A stretch of DNA of 64,000 bases, taken from contig NZ_JAHKPS010000018.1 of assembly GCF_018860565.1 (NCBI RefSeq), positions 434,001 through 498,000 of the forward strand, in the 5' to 3' direction. The stretch is from Winogradskyella psychrotolerans (GTDB taxonomy: Bacteria > Bacteroidota > Bacteroidia > Flavobacteriales > Flavobacteriaceae). The notes beneath the pieces were generated by a model that made no database searches, had not been told where the DNA came from, and was given only the letters and a program-made list of their open reading frames with translations. The translations under genes were made by a program, and so were the position numbers. This document shows positions 26,942-35,952 of the stretch, piece by piece. Every line of letters starts with the position of its first letter. Position 1 is the first letter of the stretch.

Positions 26942-26966
26942 AGCCCACATACATCGTATATGGACT
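26942..26966 (-). terminator. Terminator after DUF779 gene
   Basis: On the minus strand AGTCCATATA and TATGTGGGCT form a 10-bp stem with two G-U pairs around a five-base loop, followed by a T run. It lies 22 bases past the DUF779 stop. Confidence 0.7.
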
Positions 26967-26988
26967 CTTTAGATATATATTCTTGAAG

Positions 26989-27351
26989 TTATTCGTCTTT
27001 CATATTAAAGTAAGCGTTCTCTTCTTCGGTTAGTAATCGCGAATGAATTAAAAACCTGAGTCCCAAAGGAATCTCTAACGAAAAACTCGCTCCTCTACCT
27101 TCCGTAACGTCTACAGTTAAGTGGGTATGTTTCCAATATTCAAACTGATCTTGATTCATATAAAAACTAACCCCTTCAACTTCACCTAAAAGTATATCAC
27201 TTTCATCTAGATACATGTCTCCTTTTTCAAAAATCATTGGTGCAGAGCCATCACAACACCCCCCACTTTGATGAAAAATTAATTCACCATGTTTCGCTTT
27301 TAATTGTCTTACAACCTCTGCAGCTTTATCTGTTATTTCTACTCGTTTCAT
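26989..27351 (-). CDS. DUF779 protein, companion of aldehyde dehydrogenase
   Basis: A 120-residue cytoplasmic protein of the DUF779 family. The characteristic segment is GELIFHQSGGCCDGSAPMIF with adjacent Cys residues, followed by YMNQDQFEYWKHTHLTVDVTEGRGASFSLE. DUF779 genes are usually next to NAD-dependent aldehyde dehydrogenases (AldB/ExaC type), as here. The paired cysteines suggest metal or aldehyde-thiol chemistry, but its biochemical role is not established. A terminator-like hairpin separates it from the aldehyde dehydrogenase gene. Confidence 0.88.
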   Translation of the reverse strand: MKRVEITDKAAEVVRQLKAKHGELIFHQSGGCCDGSAPMIFEKGDMYLDESDILLGEVEGVSFYMNQDQFEYWKHTHLTVDVTEGRGASFSLEIPLGLRFLIHSRLLTEEENAYFNMKDE

Positions 27352-27363
27352 AATTTATGGTAT

Positions 27364-27399
27364 AAAAAAAGGCTGAATTACATCTATTAATCCAGCCTT
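27364..27399 (-). terminator. Hairpin terminator between aldehyde dehydrogenase and DUF779 genes
   Basis: On the minus strand AAGGCTGGATTA pairs with TAATTCAGCCTT (12 bp, one G-U) and is followed by six or more Ts (27364-27370). It is inside what should be one operon, so readthrough is probably partial. Confidence 0.75.
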
Positions 27400-27419
27400 A
27401 ATCAGCTATTAATTAACTT

Positions 27420-28919
27420 CTAAAAGAAGCCTAATTTGTTCTTATCGTAAGAAATTAACATGTTCTTGGTTTGTCTATAATGACTCATCATCATTAAATG
27501 ATTCTCTCTACCAAACCCAGATTTCTTATAGCCTCCAAACGGTGCATGAGCAGGATAAGCATGATAACAGTTTACCCAAACACGACCTGCTTTTATAGCT
27601 CTTGGTATTTGGTATAATTGGTGAGCATCACGTGTCCAAACTCCAGCTCCTAAGCCATAAAGCGTATCATTTGCAATTTCTATAGCTTCAGCTTCATCTT
27701 TAAACTTTGTCACACACACCACTGGACCAAAAATTTCTTCTTGAAATACACGCATTTTATTGTGACCTTCTAAAATTGTAGGCTTAATATAATAACCGTT
27801 AGCCAAATCACCTTCTAATTTATTAGCTTCTCCACCTGTTAAAACTTTAGCTCCTTCTTCTCTTCCAATTTCAAAATAAGATTGTATTTTTTCATATTGA
27901 TCATTAGACGCTTGTGCTCCAACCATAGAATTCACATCATAAGGACTTGTTTGCACAATAGCCTCTGTTCTTGCTACAACACGCTCCATAAACGCATCAT
28001 AAATATCTTCTTGCACTAAAATTCTAGAAGGACACGTACAAACTTCACCCTGATTAAAGGCAAACAAAACAGCTCCTTCAATAGCTTTATCTAAAAAGGC
28101 ATCATCTTCATCCATTACACTATTAAAGAATACATTTGGGGACTTTCCACCTAATTCCATGGTCACTGGATTTAAGTTTTTAGAAGCATATTGCATAATT
28201 AACTGTCCAGTTGTAGTTTCTCCTGTAAAAGCCACTTTATCCACTTTAGAACTCGACGCTAAAGGCTTTCCGGCTTCTGGACCAAAACCATGAACAATAT
28301 TTAATACACCTGGAGGAAACACATCTGCAATTTTCTCCATTAACAATGTTGCAGATGATGGAGTTTGTTCTGCAGGTTTTAAAACCACACAGTTACCAGT
28401 TGCTAAAGCAGGAGGTAATTTCCACGATAACATTAATAAAGGAAAGTTCCATGGAATAATTTGCCCCACCACACCTAAGGGCTCTTTAATATTCATAGAC
28501 AAGGTGTTCTGATCTAATTCTGTAGCACTACCTTCTTCTGACCTAATACATGCTGCAAAATAACGCCAATGATCTACAGATAAAGGGATATCGGCATTTA
28601 AGGTTTCACGAATTGGCTTACCATTATCACAAGTTTCAACAACGGCGAATTCTTCTAAATTAGCTTCAATAATATCTGCTACTTTATTTAAAAGCGTAGC
28701 ACGTTCTGTTGCCGAGGTATTTCCCCAAGCCTCTTTAGCTGCATTTGCTGCATCAACAGCATTTTCGATATCTTCTTTTTGCGATCTAGGATATTTTGAA
28801 ATTAATGTCCCATCTACAGGAGAGGTGTTTTCAAAATATTCTCCACCTACGGGTGGCACAAATTTTCCATTAATAAAATTGAAATACTTTTCTTTAAATT
28901 GTGGTTTAGAATAACTCAT
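27420..28919 (-). CDS. NAD-dependent aldehyde dehydrogenase (AldB/ExaC-like)
   Basis: The 499-residue enzyme oxidises aldehydes to acids, probably acetaldehyde to acetate. Family motifs are [10 protein letters not shown], the nucleotide-binding KPAEQTP and [17 protein letters not shown] with the general-base Glu, and [12 protein letters not shown] with the catalytic Cys. The C-terminal [15 protein letters not shown] is typical. Length is standard for the ALDH superfamily. It is divergent from an AraC regulator and followed by DUF779; this trio is found for alcohol or acetaldehyde use in other bacteria. Product acetate could feed Acs. Confidence 0.94.
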   Translation of the reverse strand: MSYSKPQFKEKYFNFINGKFVPPVGGEYFENTSPVDGTLISKYPRSQKEDIENAVDAANAAKEAWGNTSATERATLLNKVADIIEANLEEFAVVETCDNGKPIRETLNADIPLSVDHWRYFAACIRSEEGSATELDQNTLSMNIKEPLGVVGQIIPWNFPLLMLSWKLPPALATGNCVVLKPAEQTPSSATLLMEKIADVFPPGVLNIVHGFGPEAGKPLASSSKVDKVAFTGETTTGQLIMQYASKNLNPVTMELGGKSPNVFFNSVMDEDDAFLDKAIEGAVLFAFNQGEVCTCPSRILVQEDIYDAFMERVVARTEAIVQTSPYDVNSMVGAQASNDQYEKIQSYFEIGREEGAKVLTGGEANKLEGDLANGYYIKPTILEGHNKMRVFQEEIFGPVVCVTKFKDEAEAIEIANDTLYGLGAGVWTRDAHQLYQIPRAIKAGRVWVNCYHAYPAHAPFGGYKKSGFGRENHLMMMSHYRQTKNMLISYDKNKLGFF

Positions 28920-28984
28920 ACCTTAATGTGTTTATTTATTAGTTTATAATTTTAATAGCCAAAAAACTGACTATTTAATAATTT

Positions 28985-29003
28985 TGATAAAGTTATTTTA
29001 TCA
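28985..29003. promoter_or_regulatory. Inverted repeat in the aldehyde dehydrogenase / AraC intergenic region
   Basis: TGATAAA-GTTAT-TTTATCA is a perfect 7-5-7 inverted repeat, 66 bases before the aldehyde dehydrogenase ATG. It is close to where its promoter must be and could be an operator; binding protein unknown. Confidence 0.4.
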
Positions 29004-29016
29004 TATTCCAAATAAC

Positions 29017-29054
29017 TTGAACATATTTATTATATTTTTGAACATATCTATTAT
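29017..29054. promoter_or_regulatory. Two 17-bp direct repeats spaced 21 bp, probable AraC-type operator
   Basis: TTGAACATATTTATTAT (29017-29033) and TTGAACATATCTATTAT (29038-29054) differ at one base and begin 21 bases apart, two helical turns. That is the geometry of AraC-family tandem half-sites. They lie between the divergent aldehyde dehydrogenase and AraC-family genes. Confidence 0.7.
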
Positions 29055-29091
29055 TAACAATTTTTAAGACTATTTTTTTGTAATATTGAAT

Positions 29092-30006
29092 ATGAGCAAC
29101 TTATTATCTCAACATAAAAGCCACAGAAAACTAACTACTTTAGTAGAGAATAGAACGACTTATAATGCTGAATATGCAGAGCTTAATATTTATGAAACAC
29201 ATGCTATAGCAGAAAAAGTATCATTAAAATTTGACTTCCCTATTATTGCAAGTATGCTCACCGGAAAAAAAGTAATGCACCTAGAAGGTTTTGATGCTTT
29301 TGATTTTTTCCCTGGAGAATCTGTTGTAATGCCAACTAATAAGGAAATGATAATTGATTTCCCTATCGCAACTAAAAACAAACCAACCCAATGCTTAGCT
29401 CTAGGAATTGATGCCTTTAAAATAGAAGAAGTTGTAGGGAAATTTAATCACAATGTGGCTATTGAAAATGAAAACAATAATTGGGATTTAGACGAATCTG
29501 CATCACACCTTATAAATAATGTTGATGTCAACCATTTAATAGAACGACTAACTTACACATTTACAAACACTAATAAATCTAAAGATGTCTTATTAGATTT
29601 AATGATTCAAGAATTAATTATAAGATTACTTCAAACCAAAGCCAAATCTCTAATTACTAATGACACTCATATTTTTACAGATACTAGAATCGGGACTGTC
29701 ATTAAATTCATTAAAGAAAATTTAACCAATAAGGATATCTCAGTAGACCAATTAGCAGAGAAAGCTTATATGAGCACCTCTCATTTTCACAAACAGTTTA
29801 AAAATACTTTAGGCATCTCGCCCATTGATTATATCAATTCAGAAAAAATTAAATTTTCTAAAAAACTCATCAAAACATCTCAGAATTTAAGAATGTCTGA
29901 AATTGCATTTAAATCGGGGTTTAACAACACCAGTTACTTTAACCGACAATTTAAAAAAATGGAAATGATGACACCTCATCAATTTAAAGCATCTATAAGT
30001 AAATAG
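29092..30006 (+). CDS. AraC-family transcriptional regulator
   Basis: A 304-residue regulator from ATG 29092; a TTG two codons earlier is possible but less likely. The N-terminal half (about 1-150) matches the AraC_N ligand domain (EHAIAEKVSLKF-like, GESVVMPTNKEMIIDFP). The C-terminal half has both AraC helix-turn-helices: ISVDQLAEKAYMSTSHFHKQFK at about 225 and MSEIAFKSGFNNTSYFNRQFKK at about 275. It is divergent from the aldehyde dehydrogenase gene and separated from it by 21-bp-spaced repeats. It is the likely activator, responding to an alcohol or aldehyde; the inducer is inferred. Confidence 0.92.
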   Translation: MSNLLSQHKSHRKLTTLVENRTTYNAEYAELNIYETHAIAEKVSLKFDFPIIASMLTGKKVMHLEGFDAFDFFPGESVVMPTNKEMIIDFPIATKNKPTQCLALGIDAFKIEEVVGKFNHNVAIENENNNWDLDESASHLINNVDVNHLIERLTYTFTNTNKSKDVLLDLMIQELIIRLLQTKAKSLITNDTHIFTDTRIGTVIKFIKENLTNKDISVDQLAEKAYMSTSHFHKQFKNTLGISPIDYINSEKIKFSKKLIKTSQNLRMSEIAFKSGFNNTSYFNRQFKKMEMMTPHQFKASISK

Positions 30007-30108
30007 ACCATCTATTTTAGTTTTAGCAAACATTATCACATATTAAGGCAATTATCTTTTTATTTCTAGCATGGTTAATTATATTAGCATTCTAGACATC
30101 CCTTTTAC

Positions 30109-32037
30109 ATGATCAAAAAACTACTTGCCTGCGCTACTATCCTCTTGTTTATTTCCATATCCTATAGCCAACGAAAAATAGCACCAGACGCTTCCGATAT
30201 TGCTAAAGCCAAAGCTCTGAAAGAAAAATTTGACCACAAAGACGACGAGATAGCACTCGAAGAAAGTACTGATTATGTCACCTTTGATTTTGATAGCAGA
30301 AACAAAAAAGTAACGGTTAATCATGATTTAAAAGAAAAAATGATAAACATGATTTCTCGTGCTGATATTCAGAAGTATTCTTTTTACAATGACCAATCTA
30401 CAATAGAAGAATTCGAAATCTTATATAAAAATAACAAAAGTGCTGGTTTTTATATTAAAGATGAAGCCTCGATAAGTAGCGATTTATTTCATGTAGATTC
30501 TAGAGTAAAATTTACAAATGTAGATTTTCCGTTGCAAGGATACCGTTACGGCACTCATATTTTAAAAACTTACAAAGACATTAAATATTTTACCAAACTC
30601 TATTTTAATGATTCTTATCCGATTGAAAAAAAGGTGATTTCTGTTGAAATTCCCGATTGGTTAAACCTTGAGTTAAAGGAATTAAACTTTGAAGGTTATA
30701 CTATTGAAAAAACCATAACACCCAACTCAAAAAACAAATCTAAAATTTACACTTACACATTTAAAGATGTACCTGCAATGCATAAAGTTTCAAATGCTCC
30801 AGGACCAACTTATGTATATCCTCATTTATTAATCTTAGCAAAATCGTACACCAAAAAAGGTGAAACTCAACCAATATTTAACTCTACTCAAGACCTTTAT
30901 AATTGGTATAAATCTCTAGTAAACAGTTTAGAAAACGACAATACAGATCTAAAATCTAAAGTTACAGAGCTAACCAAAGATGCTAAAACCGACGAAGAAA
31001 AAATAAAAAATATTTATTATTGGGTACAAGACAACATTAGATATATCGCCTTTGAAGATGGTATCGCTGGGTTTAAACCAGACGAAGCAGCTAATGTGTT
31101 TAACAAAAGATATGGTGACTGTAAAGGCATGGCAAATTTAACCAAGCAAATGCTAATTGAAGCAGGCTTTGATGCTCGACTAACTTGGATTGGCACCAAA
31201 CATATTGCTTATGATTATTCTACCCCAAATTTATCAGTAGATAATCACATGATTTGTACGTTGTTTAAAGATGATGACATCCTATTTTTAGATGGAACAG
31301 AAAAATTTAATGCTCTTGGCGAATACGCCGACCGTATACAAGGCAAGCAAGTTTTAATTGAAGACAACGATGCCTTTATTTTGAAACACGTACCAACAAG
31401 CGATGTTGCTTTTAATAAAGAATTCTACAATTATCAACTCACTTTAGATAACGAAACACTAACTGGTAAAGTAAAAAAGGAATTTAATGGGGAAAGCAGA
31501 TCTAGTCTCTTATACTATTTTGATCAGTTAAAAACGGATAAAAAAGATGAATTCTTAGAAGCTTATTTAAGTAGCGCTGACAGCAACAGAAAAGTGAGTA
31601 ACATTACCACATCAGATTTAACTAACAGAGAACTTAACGTTACTATTTCCCATGATCTTACGGTAAAAAATGCCGTTTCAACCTTTGACAACTCTATATA
31701 CATAGATCTCGATTTGGATAAGGAATTTAGTAATTACGAATTAAAGGAACGTGATGTGGACTTTATATTCAGTTCAAAAAAATATTTGGAATCTACAACA
31801 GAATTAAAAATTCCAAATGGCTATAGCGTTACTCACCTTCCAAATGACATTGAGGTGTCAAGTAATAATTACGACTTATCCGTAAGCTTTAAAAACGAAA
31901 ACAATACGTTGACATACAAAAAGCTATTCCAAATTAAGAATGCAAAAATCGAAACTAAGGATTTTGAAGAGTGGAATACATTTATAAAAGATCTCAACAC
32001 CCTTTACCAAGAACAAATAATCCTTACTAAAAATTAA
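30109..32037 (+). CDS. Secreted DUF3857 / transglutaminase-like protein
   Basis: This 642-residue protein has a signal peptide (1-20, ending ISYSQ), an N-terminal DUF3857 domain (about 60-230) and a transglutaminase-like core (about 290-400) with a complete Cys-His-Asp set: C338 (RYGDCKGM), H380 (DNHMI) and D395 (LDGTE). A beta-rich C-terminal part follows. Such proteins are frequent in Bacteroidota and act in the periplasm or outer membrane on unknown peptides or glycans. It lies 65 bases before a second DUF3857 gene, likely one transcript. Confidence 0.87.
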   Translation: MIKKLLACATILLFISISYSQRKIAPDASDIAKAKALKEKFDHKDDEIALEESTDYVTFDFDSRNKKVTVNHDLKEKMINMISRADIQKYSFYNDQSTIEEFEILYKNNKSAGFYIKDEASISSDLFHVDSRVKFTNVDFPLQGYRYGTHILKTYKDIKYFTKLYFNDSYPIEKKVISVEIPDWLNLELKELNFEGYTIEKTITPNSKNKSKIYTYTFKDVPAMHKVSNAPGPTYVYPHLLILAKSYTKKGETQPIFNSTQDLYNWYKSLVNSLENDNTDLKSKVTELTKDAKTDEEKIKNIYYWVQDNIRYIAFEDGIAGFKPDEAANVFNKRYGDCKGMANLTKQMLIEAGFDARLTWIGTKHIAYDYSTPNLSVDNHMICTLFKDDDILFLDGTEKFNALGEYADRIQGKQVLIEDNDAFILKHVPTSDVAFNKEFYNYQLTLDNETLTGKVKKEFNGESRSSLLYYFDQLKTDKKDEFLEAYLSSADSNRKVSNITTSDLTNRELNVTISHDLTVKNAVSTFDNSIYIDLDLDKEFSNYELKERDVDFIFSSKKYLESTTELKIPNGYSVTHLPNDIEVSSNNYDLSVSFKNENNTLTYKKLFQIKNAKIETKDFEEWNTFIKDLNTLYQEQIILTKN

Positions 32038-32102
32038 GGACACCAAAAGCACATGTTTACACCAACAGCATGTAATATTAAAAATTAAATAAATTAAAAC
32101 AC

Positions 32103-34271
32103 ATGAAAATTAAAGGACTAACCGCTTTCCTATTATTTTTTTCTATTTCTATTTTTTCACAAACTAAAGAAGAATTAGCAGCAAAAGACTTTTTTTGGGG
32201 AACAAACGACACATATAAAAATGTTACTGAGGTACCAAAAAAATGGACTAACGAATCTGCTGTAATACTATACAAAAACGAAAATTACGATTTTCATAAA
32301 TTTGGAAAAAACGTAACCTACACAAGCTCTATAAGACAACGTATAAAATTATTAGACAAAGCTGCCGTAGAAGAGTTTTCAGAATTTGCATTTAAAAAAC
32401 GTTTTAGATCAGATAAAGGTCGTTTTTCATGGAAAGAAAAAGGGAACAATTATATTGGTGTAAAAATTGTAAAACCAAATGGTACTGAAATAGAGATTGA
32501 TGTTGAAGAAGAATCTGTTGAAGTTGATGGTGAAACCAAAGTTGCTATTGCTAATTTAGAAATAGGAGATATTATTGATTACTATTTTTACCGATTAGAA
32601 CCCTTTAAAACAACTTATGCTTTTGGATTTAATCCCGTTGAAACTTATTTAGGTGAAGAATATCCTGTCGTAGATTTTAAGCTGTTTTTTGAAACTGAAA
32701 ATGATTTTTTCATCAATTTCAACTCTTTTAATGAAGCGCCAAAGTTAACTGAAATTCCAACAGAAAAACGCAGTATAAGACGTTATGAACTTGTCGCTTC
32801 AGATATTGAAAAAATTCAATCTACGCGTTGGTCTTATCCACTTTTAGAATTACCCTCTTATAAATTTCAGGTCTATTTTGCAAGATCTGGGAAGTTTGAA
32901 GATAGAGCCTTAGCCTTTTTACCAGAAAAAGAAGATATTATTAAAACATCTGTTTCAAAAGACGAAGTTTTAGAACTTTATGACAACCGCTTTAAACCAG
33001 ACGGAGATGTTGGAGATGTTAAGCGCTTCTTTAAAAAGAAAACCTTTGCTAATGATGCCGAAAAAGTAACTGAAGCTTATTATTTTATGCGTCATTATTA
33101 CTTAACACGTTTTGTGGAAGCTATGATTGTAAAGGATGCAGAAATCATGAGCTATCCGTTTATGAACTATGGTAATCCTGTGTTTATTCAAAATCAGAAA
33201 CAATTTGTACGCCATTTCACAGAGTTCTTAAAACGTGAAAAAATTAAATATGAAATTGTCGTTGCTAAAAAACGCTATGATGGTAGTATTGACGATTTAT
33301 TAATTGAAAAAAATGTCAACGTACTTATTAAAGTAAAAACCGCTACTCCTCTTTATGCTGAGCTATTTAGTATACACACTAATATTAATGAGTTTTCACC
33401 TTTAATAGAAGGCACTGATGTTTACCTACTTTCTCCAACTAGAAATAGAATTGATGTCATTAAAAAAGGAAAGCTTCCTGTATCAAGACATTTAGATAAT
33501 GAAACAAAAAAAGATATCACCGTTAGTTTAAATGATGATTTCTCAGGAATGAATCTTACATCTGTAAACAGTTACAAAGGGCATTCTAAAAAAGACGAAC
33601 AATATGAGCGTTTAATGTTTACAGATTACGTTACCGAAGATTACGCGAAATACGAAACCGCATCATTTATAGAGCTTATAAAACGTAAAAAAGATAAAAT
33701 TAGATATAAAAAAGAGTTAGACGCTGTAGCCGAAAAAATTAAGGCAAAACAAGTGGAACGCTTTGAAAAAAGCGCCAAGGCAGAGTTTCAAGTTGAAGAC
33801 ATTGAAGATTACACATACGAGATTAATGAGACAGGACGTTACGCTTTAGATTCATACCTAAAGTTTACCGAAAGTTTTAAAATCAAAAATGCATTAATCA
33901 AAAAAGCAGGTCCAAACTATATTCTTGAAATAGGAAAACTTATCGGAGGTCAAATAGATCTTGAAGAAAAAGAACGCCAACGTACTTCAAACATATATAC
34001 GACTAATGCAAGAAGTTTTAATTATAACATTACTTTAAACATTCCAGAAGGCTATACTGTTAATGGTTTAGATAAATTAAATAAAACTATTGATAATGAA
34101 ACTGGAGCTTTTATAAGTAGCGCTAAAGTTGAAGGAGATCAACTTATCATTAACACTTCTAAACAATACAAGCACAATTTTGAACCTAACATTAATTGGA
34201 GCAAAATGATAGCATTTTTAGACGAAGCAAATCAGTTTACTAATGAAAAAATATTACTGAAGAAAAAGTAA
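32103..34271 (+). CDS. Secreted DUF3857 protein without catalytic cysteine
   Basis: A 722-residue relative of the preceding gene. It has a signal peptide (1-19, ending ISIFSQ) and a DUF3857 domain (about 60-250, with IANLEIGDIIDYYFYR). The region that aligns in order with the transglutaminase core has no catalytic triad, and the whole protein contains no cysteine. It cannot therefore act as a cysteine transglutaminase or peptidase and is more likely a structural or binding partner. It ends before a strong bidirectional terminator. Confidence 0.83.
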   Translation: MKIKGLTAFLLFFSISIFSQTKEELAAKDFFWGTNDTYKNVTEVPKKWTNESAVILYKNENYDFHKFGKNVTYTSSIRQRIKLLDKAAVEEFSEFAFKKRFRSDKGRFSWKEKGNNYIGVKIVKPNGTEIEIDVEEESVEVDGETKVAIANLEIGDIIDYYFYRLEPFKTTYAFGFNPVETYLGEEYPVVDFKLFFETENDFFINFNSFNEAPKLTEIPTEKRSIRRYELVASDIEKIQSTRWSYPLLELPSYKFQVYFARSGKFEDRALAFLPEKEDIIKTSVSKDEVLELYDNRFKPDGDVGDVKRFFKKKTFANDAEKVTEAYYFMRHYYLTRFVEAMIVKDAEIMSYPFMNYGNPVFIQNQKQFVRHFTEFLKREKIKYEIVVAKKRYDGSIDDLLIEKNVNVLIKVKTATPLYAELFSIHTNINEFSPLIEGTDVYLLSPTRNRIDVIKKGKLPVSRHLDNETKKDITVSLNDDFSGMNLTSVNSYKGHSKKDEQYERLMFTDYVTEDYAKYETASFIELIKRKKDKIRYKKELDAVAEKIKAKQVERFEKSAKAEFQVEDIEDYTYEINETGRYALDSYLKFTESFKIKNALIKKAGPNYILEIGKLIGGQIDLEEKERQRTSNIYTTNARSFNYNITLNIPEGYTVNGLDKLNKTIDNETGAFISSAKVEGDQLIINTSKQYKHNFEPNINWSKMIAFLDEANQFTNEKILLKKK

Positions 34272-34289
34272 TTTTTTAGAAACAATTTA

Positions 34290-34330
34290 AACGACCTCTT
34301 ATAATTTATCTCCAATTATAAGAGGTTGTT
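34290..34330. terminator. Strong bidirectional terminator
   Basis: AACGACCTCTTATAATT (34290-34306) pairs with AATTATAAGAGGTTGTT (34314-34330), 17 bp with one G-U, loop of 7. It serves the DUF3857 genes and the convergent symporter gene. Confidence 0.92.
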
Positions 34331-34337
34331 TTTTAAC

Positions 34338-35720
34338 TCAATTTTTATCTTGTTTTAGTTGACTGATATAACGTTTCAATTCTTTAATTACTCTTGGCGC
34401 TAAAAGAATTGTTGCAACCATTGTTGGAATTGCCATTAAAGCAAACACACCATCAATGAGATTAATCATCATACTTAAACTTGTAGTCGCTCCAATAAGA
34501 ATACTTAAAATATAAAAGTAATTATAATAGTGTTTTTTATCGGCTCCAAAAAGAAAGGACATACATTTAGTTCCATAATAAGAATATGAGAATAATGAAC
34601 TCATACTAAAAACGGCAATACAAATTAGTAATAAGTATTTACCATAGTTTGGCATTACATCTGCAAAAGCAGAAGCCGTAAGACTAACTCCATTATCAGA
34701 AGTAGTTTCCCAAACTCCAGTCACCAAAATAGCCAAAGCCGTTAGTGTACATACAATTATTGTATCTATGGCAGGTCCTAGCATGGCCACCAAACCTTCT
34801 CGTATAGGCTCGTCCGTTTTTGCTGCTCCATGTGCCATTGGCGCTGTACCAATTCCGGCTTCATTAGAGAACGCCCCACGTTTAATACCATGAAGAATTA
34901 AAGCGCCTAAAACACCTCCTAAAAAAGTATCATCTTTTGGATAATAATTAGCAGCAAAAGCATCTGTAAATATCAGTTTTAAATAATACAATAGCACATC
35001 GCTATGTGCCACAAGAATAACAATAACCAACACAAAATACAAAGCCACCATACTAGGCACTAAACGAGACGCTACGTTTCCAATGCGCTTAATACCACCT
35101 AAAATAACTAAAGATGTAATACTTATTAAAACAGCACCTATAATTAGGTTAGATTTCAACCCTACTTCTACTCCATTTGGAATTAATAAAATATCATTTA
35201 AGGCTTGCGTCAATTGATTCACATTAAAAACAGGCAAAGCACCTATAAGACCACAAAAACTAAAAAATACAGCTAAAGGTTTCCAAGATTTACCTAAACC
35301 TTCCATAATAAAATACATTGGACCACCTTGAATTTCACCAGCACTATCCTTACCTCTATACATAATTGCTAAGGTTGATGTAAAAAATTTGGTAGACATA
35401 CCAACCACTGCGCTAATCCACATCCAAAACACAGCACCAGGTCCGCCTACAGATATAGCTACAGCAACACCTGCAATATTTCCCATACCAACAGTTGCCG
35501 ACAATGCTGTTGTTAAGGCCTGAAAATGTGAAATTTCACCAGGATCATTTGGATCATCGTATTTTCCGCGAAGCACATTCAAAGCGTGACCTAAATACCG
35601 AAAAGGTAAAAAGTGAGACCGTATTAATAAATATAAACCTCCACCAATTAATAAAATAAGCAAAGGCAAACCCCAAGCTAATGATGAAAAGTCACTGAGT
35701 AGTTGATTTAAAAATTCCAT
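34338..35720 (-). CDS. Alanine/glycine:sodium symporter (AGCS family)
   Basis: A 460-residue inner-membrane protein with about 11 helices. AGCS hallmarks are GKYDDPNDPGEISHFQALTTALSATVGMGNIAGVA-type loop near residue 50-85 and RGAFSNEAGIGTAPMAHGAAKTDEP-type motif near residue 280. These transporters import alanine or glycine with sodium. Flanking genes do not suggest a pathway; it is a single-gene unit with 232 untranslated bases upstream of its ATG shared with the next divergent gene. Confidence 0.93.
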   Translation of the reverse strand: MEFLNQLLSDFSSLAWGLPLLILLIGGGLYLLIRSHFLPFRYLGHALNVLRGKYDDPNDPGEISHFQALTTALSATVGMGNIAGVAVAISVGGPGAVFWMWISAVVGMSTKFFTSTLAIMYRGKDSAGEIQGGPMYFIMEGLGKSWKPLAVFFSFCGLIGALPVFNVNQLTQALNDILLIPNGVEVGLKSNLIIGAVLISITSLVILGGIKRIGNVASRLVPSMVALYFVLVIVILVAHSDVLLYYLKLIFTDAFAANYYPKDDTFLGGVLGALILHGIKRGAFSNEAGIGTAPMAHGAAKTDEPIREGLVAMLGPAIDTIIVCTLTALAILVTGVWETTSDNGVSLTASAFADVMPNYGKYLLLICIAVFSMSSLFSYSYYGTKCMSFLFGADKKHYYNYFYILSILIGATTSLSMMINLIDGVFALMAIPTMVATILLAPRVIKELKRYISQLKQDKN

Positions 35721-35925
35721 AGATGATAAATGTAGTAAACGGTTTGAATTTATGGTATAATGTTTACAATTAATTTAACAACAGGAATGTAAGTTGCTGA
35801 TTTTAAAATAGTAAAATACCAACTTTACCTGTTAGTGGCTATAAACCTTTAAAATGAAACGATATCTTAATGCTAGGCACAAGTCCAAAAAAGTATCACA
35901 GTATTTTATTCCAACTCTAAAATAG

Positions 35926-35933
35926 TACATTTG
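35926..35933 (+). promoter_or_regulatory. -7 box for the HGSNAT-like gene
   Basis: TACATTTG fits TAnnTTTG and lies 20 bases before the TTG start at 35953, which supports this unusual start codon. Confidence 0.55.
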
Positions 35934-35952
35934 CATACCAACCAATTTTAAC

